A stretch of 64,000 nucleotides of DNA from Methylobacterium sp. NEAU K (GTDB lineage Bacteria; Pseudomonadota; Alphaproteobacteria; Rhizobiales; Beijerinckiaceae). The notes beneath the pieces are model-generated. The model worked only from the letters and a program-made list of their open reading frames with translations. It was not told the DNA's origin and did not search any database. Below, in pieces: positions 24,576-34,500 of the stretch (position 1 is the stretch's first letter; the number at the start of each line of letters is the position of its first letter). The position numbers and the translations under genes were made by a program. The stretch is from contig NZ_JAUYZJ010000029.1 in the NCBI RefSeq assembly GCF_030700285.1, positions 1-64,000 of the forward strand, written 5' to 3'.

Positions 24576-25009
24576 CCGGACACGCGCTCCGACAGGGCCT
24601 GGGCATCCTGGCGAACCTGGCGCGTGGTGCGCGTCGGGGCCAGGGTGGAGAGAGAGAGGACGCTGCGCGCCCACAGGGCCATGCCGACGGCGATGACCAG
24701 CAGCACGCCGCCGACGATGAGGGCCGAGAGCCATTCGGACCCCACGATGGTGGCGAGCCACTTCACGAAGGCGCCGATCAGGATCAGCAGGGCGACCACT
24801 GCGAACACCGCCGAGCCGACCATGCAGGCGAGGCCCACGACGAGCTGGCGGACATTGCCGGCCATCTCGGCGCGGAACAGCGCGATCTCCTTGCGGGCGA
24901 GGTCGTTCGTCTCCCGCAGGGCATCGCCGATCAGGCTCTGGATGCTGGTGGCGCCGGCTTGACGCGGATCTTGGCGTGAATCTTGGCGCGGATCAGGGCC
25001 CTGGGTCAT
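24572..25009 (-). CDS. Phage holin family protein (DUF1469)
   Basis: This 145-residue protein has a polar N-terminus, the conserved helix SLIGDALRETNDLARKEIALFRAEM and two hydrophobic helices (LVVGLACMVGSAVFAVVALLIL and WLSALIVGGVLLVIAVGMALW). It belongs to the Phage_holin_3_6/DUF1469 family, which despite its name is mostly chromosomal and found in stress operons. It starts 2 bp after the upstream gene's stop and overlaps the DUF3618 gene. A lytic role is unlikely. Confidence 0.9.
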   Translation of the reverse strand: MTQGPDPRQDSRQDPRQAGATSIQSLIGDALRETNDLARKEIALFRAEMAGNVRQLVVGLACMVGSAVFAVVALLILIGAFVKWLATIVGSEWLSALIVGGVLLVIAVGMALWARSVLSLSTLAPTRTTRQVRQDAQALSERVSG

Positions 25010-25011
25010 GA

Positions 25012-25533
25012 TCAGGCCCGGAAGCTGTCGCGGGCGTCGCCATCCGGCGCCTCAGGCGGCAGGCTCGACGACTTGATGAAGCGGGCGGCGATCAGCCCGG
25101 CCACGAAGGTGCCGACCGCCACTGCCACCGGCGCGCGCCGGGCGAAGGCCTCGGCCTCGTTGTAGAAGTCGCCCAGGCTGCGCCGCTCGATCGTGGAGCC
25201 GAGCTGCTCCAGCCCGTCGGCGGCGCTGTCGAAGAAGGCGCGCACGTTCGGCTTGTCGCCGATGTCGCGGCCGGAATTGCGGATCGTCTGCGCGAGGTCC
25301 TGGACCGACTGCGCCGCGTCGCTCTTGCGCCGCTCGACGTAATCCTGAGCCTGCAGCCGTGCGGCGTCGAGAAGCCCGCGCCCGCGCTCGGCCGCCACGT
25401 CGGCCAGACCCTCGACGTCGCCCTGCAGGGCGCGCCAATGGGCGCGCTCGCCGCCGGCCACGCCCGGCTGGTCGTGGAGCGGATCCCGGATCGGAGCGTC
25501 GGGTGCACGCTGCGGAAACTCGTTGCCGGCCAT
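25012..25533 (-). CDS. Membrane-anchored helical protein, first of stress operon
   Basis: The 173-residue protein has a long amphipathic helical region (AAERGRGLLDAARLQAQDYVERRKSDAAQSVQDLAQTIRNSG) and one hydrophobic helix PVAVAVGTFVAGLIAARFIKSS near the C-terminus. This is the apolipoprotein-like plus single-anchor layout of the other operon members. The ATG at 25533 has a GAGGAG site 11 bases upstream. An EcfG-like promoter lies about 70 bp upstream. No named family was recognised. Confidence 0.8.
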   Translation of the reverse strand: MAGNEFPQRAPDAPIRDPLHDQPGVAGGERAHWRALQGDVEGLADVAAERGRGLLDAARLQAQDYVERRKSDAAQSVQDLAQTIRNSGRDIGDKPNVRAFFDSAADGLEQLGSTIERRSLGDFYNEAEAFARRAPVAVAVGTFVAGLIAARFIKSSSLPPEAPDGDARDSFRA

Positions 25534-25604
25534 CTCAAAAACACTCCTCGCGGCGCGGGGTACGGTGCCGCTCGCGGCGACCGCGGCCTCCGCGATGGCT
25601 GAGT

Positions 25605-25629
25605 AACCGGCTGGGCTGTCACCGGTTCC
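25605..25629 (-). promoter_or_regulatory. EcfG-like stress promoter
   Basis: On the minus strand GGAAC (25629-25625), a 16-base spacer and GGTTA (25608-25604) resemble the alphaproteobacterial general-stress sigma EcfG consensus GGAAC-N16/17-CGTT, with one mismatch. It points toward the four-gene membrane operon that starts at 25533. Confidence 0.4.
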
Positions 25630-25850
25630 GGCGCCATCTCCGCGCCGGACGGTACCTGACCCGCGCCGCGCGCCGGAGCGGCTCGGGCAGGGCCCGGCCC
25701 GCCGCTCAGCCGGCGTTCAGGCGCGGTCTGACAGAACGGTCAAGCTCGCACAACGGTCGCCCGGCGGATCGCTCCCGCCGGTCCGCCTGGGCGGCGCGAC
25801 ACGTCCGCGGCACCGGACAGGGCGGCCGCCCCGTCCCGGCTCAACGGAGC

Positions 25851-25981
25851 CCTCGACTTGACCCGCGCCCGGCTTCACGCTTGGGTTGCCTCGACAAAGG
25901 ATCGCGCAGGGTCTCCGCGCGTTCTAAACATACAGAAGTCCCGATGCAGGCGCGGCGAGATCCTCGACTTGACCCGCGCCC
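25851..25981 (+). repeat. 20-bp direct repeat upstream of otsA
   Basis: The 20-base sequence starting CCTCGACTTGACCC occurs at 25851-25870 and again, without mismatch, at 25962-25981. The start-to-start distance is 111 bases. The second copy ends 20 bases before the otsA GTG. Both copies contain TTGACC, a -35-like element. Confidence 0.9.
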
Positions 25982-26001
25982 ATGATCCGGAGCCGACCCG
26001 C

Positions 26002-27423
26002 GTGGCACGCCTTGTGATCGTATCCAACCGTGTCGCCATCCCGGAGGACGGCGGCAAGGCGGTGGCGGCGGGCGGCCTCGCCGTCGCAGTCAAGGAGGCC
26101 TTCACCGCCTATGAGGGGTTGTGGTTCGGCTGGAGCGGCAACATCACGGAGGAGCCCTCCGAGGAGCCGACGCTGATCGACCGGGGCCGGGTCCAGTACG
26201 CCGTCGTCGACCTCTCGCCGCAGGACCACCTCGAATACTACGCCGGCTTCGCGAATCGGGCGCTCTGGCCGATCATGCATTACCGGCTGGGCCTCGGCGC
26301 CTTCTCGCGCTCGGACTACGCCGGCTACAGTCGCGTCAACCGGACCTTCGCGCGGGCGCTGGCCAAGCTGGTCGAGCCCGACGACATCATCTGGGTGCAC
26401 GATTACCATCTGCTGCCCCTGGCATCCGAGCTGCGCGGCCTCGGGCTCGACAACCCGATCGGCTATTTCCACCACATCCCCTGGCCCGCCGCCGACGTGT
26501 TCAACTCGCTGCCGGCGAGCGGGGAATTGCTGCGCGCCATCGTCGATTACGACCTGATCGGCCTGCAGACCGAGGCGGACGTGCAGAATCTCCAGCGCAA
26601 CCTCGTCGATACCCAGCGGGCGATCCCGCTGGGCGGCGGGTCGCTGATGGTCGACGGGCGCCGCACCCGGATCCGCGCCTTCCCAATCGGCATCGATGTC
26701 GCCGGCTTCAAGGAGGCCGCCGAGAAGGCCAACTCCAACAAGGTCGTGCGCGAGACCATGGCGGGCCTGCGCACCCGCAAGCTGCTGATCGGCGTCGACC
26801 GGCTCGACTACTCGAAGGGCGTGTCCGAGCGGATGGAGGCGGTGGAGAGCTTCTTCGCCTCGAACCCCGACCAGCGCGGCAACGTCACCTACATCCAGAT
26901 CACCCCGAAATCCCGCAGCGAGGTGCCGGAATACGAGCAGCTGGCTCGGGACGTGAACGAGAAGGTCGGCGAGATCAACGGGTCGCTGGGCGACCCCGCC
27001 TGGACGCCGATCCAGTACATCACCAAGGCCTATCCGCGCCCGGTTCTGGCCGGCCTCTACCGGGCGGCCCGGGTCGGCCTGGTCACGCCGATGCGTGACG
27101 GCATGAACCTCGTGGCCAAGGAATACGTGGTCGCCCAGTCCGAGGACGATCCCGGCGTGCTGGTGCTGTCGAAATTCGCCGGCGCGGCCAAGCAGATGCC
27201 CGAGGCGCTGCTGATCAACCCCTACGACCGGTTCGAGGTCGCCGAGGCGATCCGCGCCGCCCTGTACATGCCGAAGGCGGAGCGGGTCGCACGCTGGAAG
27301 CCGATGGTCGAGCGCATGACCCGCGAGGACGTCGATTGGTGGGCCCGCAACTTCCTGTCGGAGCTTGAGAATTTCCGCACCATCGAGCGCGAGTCGTCCA
27401 CCGCCGCAGCAGCCGCCGAGTAG
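26002..27423 (+). CDS. otsA: Trehalose-6-phosphate synthase
   Basis: The 473-residue GT20 enzyme makes trehalose-6-phosphate from UDP-glucose and glucose-6-phosphate. Marks are LVIVSNRVAIP at the start, AAGGLAVAV, LWFGWSG, WVHDYHLLPLASELR, GYFHHIPWPAADVFNSLP, IGVDRLDYSKGVSERM and LVTPMRDGMNLVAKEYV. The GTG at 26002 puts VARLVIVSNR at the N-terminus as in other OtsA proteins; the open frame upstream (from 25858) contains the direct repeat and is not family-like. No otsB is seen next to it, so the phosphatase must be elsewhere. glgX follows after 42 bp. Confidence 0.96.
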   Translation: MARLVIVSNRVAIPEDGGKAVAAGGLAVAVKEAFTAYEGLWFGWSGNITEEPSEEPTLIDRGRVQYAVVDLSPQDHLEYYAGFANRALWPIMHYRLGLGAFSRSDYAGYSRVNRTFARALAKLVEPDDIIWVHDYHLLPLASELRGLGLDNPIGYFHHIPWPAADVFNSLPASGELLRAIVDYDLIGLQTEADVQNLQRNLVDTQRAIPLGGGSLMVDGRRTRIRAFPIGIDVAGFKEAAEKANSNKVVRETMAGLRTRKLLIGVDRLDYSKGVSERMEAVESFFASNPDQRGNVTYIQITPKSRSEVPEYEQLARDVNEKVGEINGSLGDPAWTPIQYITKAYPRPVLAGLYRAARVGLVTPMRDGMNLVAKEYVVAQSEDDPGVLVLSKFAGAAKQMPEALLINPYDRFEVAEAIRAALYMPKAERVARWKPMVERMTREDVDWWARNFLSELENFRTIERESSTAAAAAE

Positions 27424-27465
27424 CCGGATCCCCCCGTCGATCGCATCTGGCCCCGGACCCCACGC

Positions 27466-29583
<2,118 letters not shown>

Positions 29584-29777
29584 GAGAACGGGCCGTCGGC
29601 CCTGAGCGCCCGAATCGAGCCGCGAGGCCTGTGACCGATACGACCCGTTGCCGAGTCGTCATGCTGCCATAGCTGCGCTGCGGGAACCGGATCGACCCCG
29701 GGGCCTTCTCCCACGACAGTGACCCCTGCCGCGCTTGCGCTCCGGTGTGCGCGGCCAACGACGAGGACGGTGGCCCG

Positions 29778-31583
29778 ATGCGGCGCACCCACAGCATGGA
29801 TTTCGGAGCCGAGATGGTGGAGGGCGGCGTGCGCTTCGCCCTCTGGGCGCCGACCGCCAAGAGCGTCGAACTCGTCGTCGACGGCACCGCTCATCCGCTG
29901 CCCGAATCCGGCGGCGGCTGGCGGCGCACCGCCCTGCCCGGGGTGAAGCCGGGGGCCCGCTACGGCTTCCGCATCGACGGCGACCAGGTCGTGCCCGATC
30001 CCGCCTCGCGCTTCCAGCCGGACGACGTGTCGGGTCTCAGCGCGGTGGTCGACCCGCGCGCCTATGCGTGGTCGGATGAGGGTTGGACGGGCCGCCCGTT
30101 CGAGGAGGCGGTGATCTACGAATGCCATGTCGGCACCGCGACGCCCGAAGGCACCTATGACGGCCTGCAGGCGCGTCTGCCCGACCTCAAGGCGCTCGGG
30201 GTCACGGCGATCGAACTCCTGCCCCTCGCCGACTTCAAGGGCTCGCGCAACTGGGGCTATGACGGCGTGCAGCCCTTCGCGCCCGACCACGCCTACGGCC
30301 GCCCGGAGGACCTCAAGCGCCTGATCGACGCCGCCCACGGCCTCGGGCTGATGGTCTATCTCGACGCGGTCTACAACCATTTCGGCCCGGCCGGGAATTA
30401 CCTGCACGCCTACGCCAAGACGTTCTTCACCGAGCGCCACCAGACCCCCTGGGGCGCGGGCATCAACTTCGACGGCAAGGAGAGCGGCGCGACGGTGCGG
30501 CAGTTCTTCATCCAGAACGCCCTGTACTGGCTGGAAGAATACCATTTCGACGGCCTGCGCTTCGACGCCGTCCACGCGATCCTCGACGATTCGCCGCGGC
30601 ACTTCTTGGCCGAGCTCGGCGAGACCGTCCGGCGCACCTTCCCGGACCGGCAGATCCACCTGATGCTGGAGAACGAGGCCAACCAGGCCCGCTGGCTGGA
30701 GCGCGACGCCGCCCGCCGCCCGAAGATGCACGACGCGCAATGGGCCGACGACCTGCACCATTGCTGGCACGTGCTGCTCACCGGCGAGGATGCCGGCTAT
30801 TATGAAAGCTTTGCCGACAAACCTGTCGAGCGCCTGGCCCGCTGCCTGGCGGAGGGGTTCGCCTACCAGGGCGAGCCGTTCCCGACCCTCGACAACCATC
30901 CGCGCGGCGAGCCCTCCGGGCACCTGCCGCCGTCGGCCTTCGTGACGTTCCTGCAGAACCACGACCAGGTCGGCAACCGGGCGCTCGGCGAGCGGCTGTC
31001 CCATCTGGCAGATCCCAGGAAACTCGATCTCGCCCGGGCGGGCCTCCTGCTGGCGCCGCAGATCCCGATGCTCTGGATGGGCGAGGAATGGTCGGCCTCG
31101 GCGCCGTTCCTGTTCTTCGTCGACTTCGCCCCGGACGAGGATCTGAACAAGGCGGTGCGGGACGGCCGCCGCCGGGAATTCAAGAGTTTTGCCGCGTTTG
31201 CGGACGACACCTCGGTCATCCCCGACCCCACCGAGGCGCAGACCTTCGCGGATTCGAAGCTCGACTGGTCCGAGCGGGCACGCTCGCCCCACCGGGAGGT
31301 CCTGGCCGAGACGACGCGCCTGCTCGCCTTGCGCCGCGACGTGACCGTGATGCTGGCGAAGTCCGGCTACCAGGGGGCTGCCGCCACCCTGCCGCGTCCC
31401 GACGTGGTCGACTGCACCTGGCGCTTCGGCGCCGGCACCCTGCGGTTCGTCGCCAATCTCGGAGACGCGCCCTTCGCGGTGGATCCGGGGGGCGCCAGGA
31501 TGGTCTGGACCAATGCCCCGGACGGGACCGGGAGGGCCTTGCCGTCCTGGACCGGCGTCGTCCTCACGGAGGCCCGCGCGTGA
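29778..31583 (+). CDS. treZ: Malto-oligosyltrehalose trehalohydrolase
   Basis: The 601-residue GH13 enzyme releases trehalose from maltooligosyl-trehalose. An N-terminal CBM48-like domain (FALWAPTAKSVELVVDG) precedes the barrel with D263 (GLRFDAVHAI), the Glu of LMLENEANQA and the HD pair of FLQNHDQVGNRALGERL. IPMLWMGEEW is a TreZ hallmark. The ATG at 29778 is chosen over a GTG at 29745 because a GAGG site precedes it and family similarity begins just after. The stop overlaps the start of the malQ-treY fusion (GTGA). Confidence 0.95.
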   Translation: MRRTHSMDFGAEMVEGGVRFALWAPTAKSVELVVDGTAHPLPESGGGWRRTALPGVKPGARYGFRIDGDQVVPDPASRFQPDDVSGLSAVVDPRAYAWSDEGWTGRPFEEAVIYECHVGTATPEGTYDGLQARLPDLKALGVTAIELLPLADFKGSRNWGYDGVQPFAPDHAYGRPEDLKRLIDAAHGLGLMVYLDAVYNHFGPAGNYLHAYAKTFFTERHQTPWGAGINFDGKESGATVRQFFIQNALYWLEEYHFDGLRFDAVHAILDDSPRHFLAELGETVRRTFPDRQIHLMLENEANQARWLERDAARRPKMHDAQWADDLHHCWHVLLTGEDAGYYESFADKPVERLARCLAEGFAYQGEPFPTLDNHPRGEPSGHLPPSAFVTFLQNHDQVGNRALGERLSHLADPRKLDLARAGLLLAPQIPMLWMGEEWSASAPFLFFVDFAPDEDLNKAVRDGRRREFKSFAAFADDTSVIPDPTEAQTFADSKLDWSERARSPHREVLAETTRLLALRRDVTVMLAKSGYQGAAATLPRPDVVDCTWRFGAGTLRFVANLGDAPFAVDPGGARMVWTNAPDGTGRALPSWTGVVLTEARA

Positions 31584-34500
31584 GCGACCTCGAGACGCTT
31601 GCCGACCTCGTCGGCGTCGCGGCCGGCTACACGGACGCCTTCGGCCAGCCCGTCGAGACGTCCCTGGAGGTGCGGCGGGGCCTGCTCGCGGCCCTCGGCT
31701 TCGCGGTCGAGGACGCGGCGGGGGTGGCGAAGAGCCTCGCCCAGGTCGAGGCCCTGCGCCGTGGCCTGGTGCCGCCGCTCCTGCCCGTGGAGGCCCGCCG
31801 GGCGGCCCGGGTGCCGGTGCGCAGCCGCGACGGCGCGCCCCACACGCTGGTCTGGCGCCTCGTGGACGAGCGCGGGACGGCCCGCGAGGGCCGGTCCAAC
31901 ATGCAGGGATCCGGACCCGGCCAGGACGCAGGTTTCGAGCTGCCGCCGCTGACCCCCGGCTACCACCGCCTCACCGTCCAGGCCGGCCGAGTCCGCGCCG
32001 AATCCTGGGTGATCGCCGCGCCCCAGCGCTGCTGGCGCCCGCGCCCCTACGCGGAGGAGGGGGCCTCCGACTGGGGCATGGCCGCGCAGCTCTACGGCCT
32101 GCGCTCGGCCACCAATATCGGCATCGGCACGTATGACGACGCGGGCGAGGCCGCCCGGGAGGCGGGCCTGCGCGGGGCGGCGTTCCTGGGGTTGAGCCCG
32201 GTCCACGCCCTGTTCGGCACCGACCGCACCAAGATCTCGCCCTACTCGCCCTCCTCGCGCCTGTTCCTGGAGACGCTGTTCATCGCGCCGCGCAGCCTGC
32301 CGGGACTGCCCGGCTCCCGGGCCGAGGCGCTCTTGGCCGAGCGCGCGGATGCGGTCGCCTCCTTGCGCGAGGCGGCCCTGGTCGACCACCAGGGCGTGGC
32401 CGACGTGCTCGACCCGGTGCTCAGGGCGCTCTGGGCGGAGTCCCCCGCCCGCGCCGGCACCGATGCGGGCTTCGAGCGCTTCCGCCGGGAGGGCGGCGCG
32501 GATCTCGAGGCGCACGCCGTGTTCGAGGCCCTGTCGGAGCATTTCCGCGGGCAGGGCGCGCACTGGCTGGGCGACTGGCCGGCGGATTATCGCCGCGCCG
32601 GCACCGAGGCGGTGCGCAGCTTCGCGGCCGGGAACGCCGAGGCGATCGGCTACCACGCCTGGCTGCAATACCTGGCCGACGGCCAGCTCGCCGCGGCCTC
32701 CGCGGCGGCCTTGGGCGCCGGCATGCGGGTCGGGCTCTACCGCGACCTCGCGGTCGGCGCCGACCGGGGCGGTTCCGAGATCTGGTCGCATCCCGAGCGC
32801 TTCGCCGAGAAGGTCTCGATCGGGGCGCCGCCGGATCTGCTCGCCCCCAGGGGCCAGAACTGGGGCCTGCCGGCCTTCGACCCGCTGGAGATGGAGCGCG
32901 ACGGGCTTAGTGCCTTCCGGGCCCTGGTCCAGGCCAACATGCGCCATGCGGGCGCGATCCGCATCGACCACGCCTTCCAGCTCGCCCGCCTGTTCCTGAT
33001 CCCGCTGGGCGCGGGCGCCCAGGCCGGCGCCTACGTGGCGATGCCGTTCGAGCCGATGCTGGCGGTTCTGCGGCTGGAGAGCCACCGCAACAAGTGCCTC
33101 GTCATCGCCGAGGATCTCGGCACCGCCCCGGAGGGTTTTTCCGACGCGCTGATGCGGGCCGGGGTGCTCAGCTACCGGATCCTCGCCTTCGAGCGGGAAG
33201 GGGACGGGCGGTTCAAGGTCCCGTCGGCCTATCCGCGGGACGCGCTCACCGCCATCACCACCCACGACCTGCCGACCTTCGTCGGCTGGTGGCGCGGGGT
33301 CGACACCGACACCCGCCAGTCGCTGGGCCTGTACGACCAGGACCGGGCCGAGGCCGAGCGGGCCGAGCGGGTGGTCGAGCGCCGCCGCCTCACCGAGGCG
33401 CTGGCGGGCGAGCAGCTGCTGCCCTCCGCCGAGCCGCCCGACGCGGCGCCGTTCGAGGCCGCCGCCCGCTACCTCGCCCGCGCGCCGTCGATGCTGACCG
33501 CCGTTCAGTACGAGGACGTGGTCTCCGAACTCGCCCAGGCCAACGTGCCGGGCTCCACCGAGGGCTATCCGAACTGGCGGCGCAAGCTCGACCGGGACCT
33601 CGTCGACATCGCCGCCCCCGGCGGCCCGCTGGCCAAGCTGGCGGCCGCGCTCTCGGCCGAGGCGCGGGGGCCGCGCTCGGGCGCCGCCCGGCTGGCGGCG
33701 CCGCCGCCGCACGCGACCTATCGGCTCCAGTTCCACAAGGACTTCACCTTCGCGGATGCCGCGCGCATCGTCCCCTACCTGAAGAAGCTCGGGATCAGCC
33801 ACGTCTACGCCTCCCCGCTCCAGAAGGCCCGGGCCGGCTCGACCCACGGCTACGACATCGTCGACCACGGGGCGATCAACCCGGAACTCGGCGGCGAGGC
33901 GGGCTTCGTGGCCTTCTCCGAGACCCTGCACGTGCACGAGCTCAAGCTGCTCCTCGACATCGTGCCCAACCACATGGGCGTCGGCGGCTCCGACAACCCG
34001 TGGTGGCTATCGGTCCTGGAATGGGGCTCCCTGTCGCCCTTCGCCGATGCCTTCGACATCGACTGGCAGCGCCTCGGCGCCGGGCGCAACCTCGTGATCC
34101 CGTTCCTCGGCGACCGCTACGGCGAGGCCCTGGAGAAGGGCACGCTGGAGCTGAAGTTCGATCCCGAGACGGGGGCGTTCAGCGTCTGGCACTACGAGCA
34201 CCAGCTGCCGATCCGGCCGCTCAGCTACCCGACGATCCTCAACCGGGTGATCGCCGCCATCGGGGCCGTGGACGACGACACCACCGCGGAGCTGCTCGCC
34301 ATCTCCGAGCGCCTGCGCGCCATGTCGATCGACACCGACCCGGACCGCCGCCGGGGTTTCCCCGAGGAGGCCGAGGGGCTCAAGCGCCGGCTCGCCGAGA
34401 TCTACGGCGTCTCGAGCCTGATCCAGGAGGCCACTGCGAACACCCTGGCGCTGCTCAACGGCTTCAAGGGCCGCCCGGACAGCTTCGGGCCGCTGCACCG

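Larger units (their letters stand above)
25534..26001. other. Divergent regulatory gap before otsA
   Basis: This 468-bp gap separates the minus-strand stress operon from otsA. It holds the EcfG-like promoter (25605-25629) near its left end and a 20-bp direct repeat (25851-25870 and 25962-25981) near otsA. I see no gene that I can support. Confidence 0.5.

Noticed and set aside
24572..25009. Holin-like gene as evidence of a prophage
   Set aside because: The family is mainly chromosomal and stress-linked, and the neighbours are DUF3618 and other membrane proteins with no phage genes.
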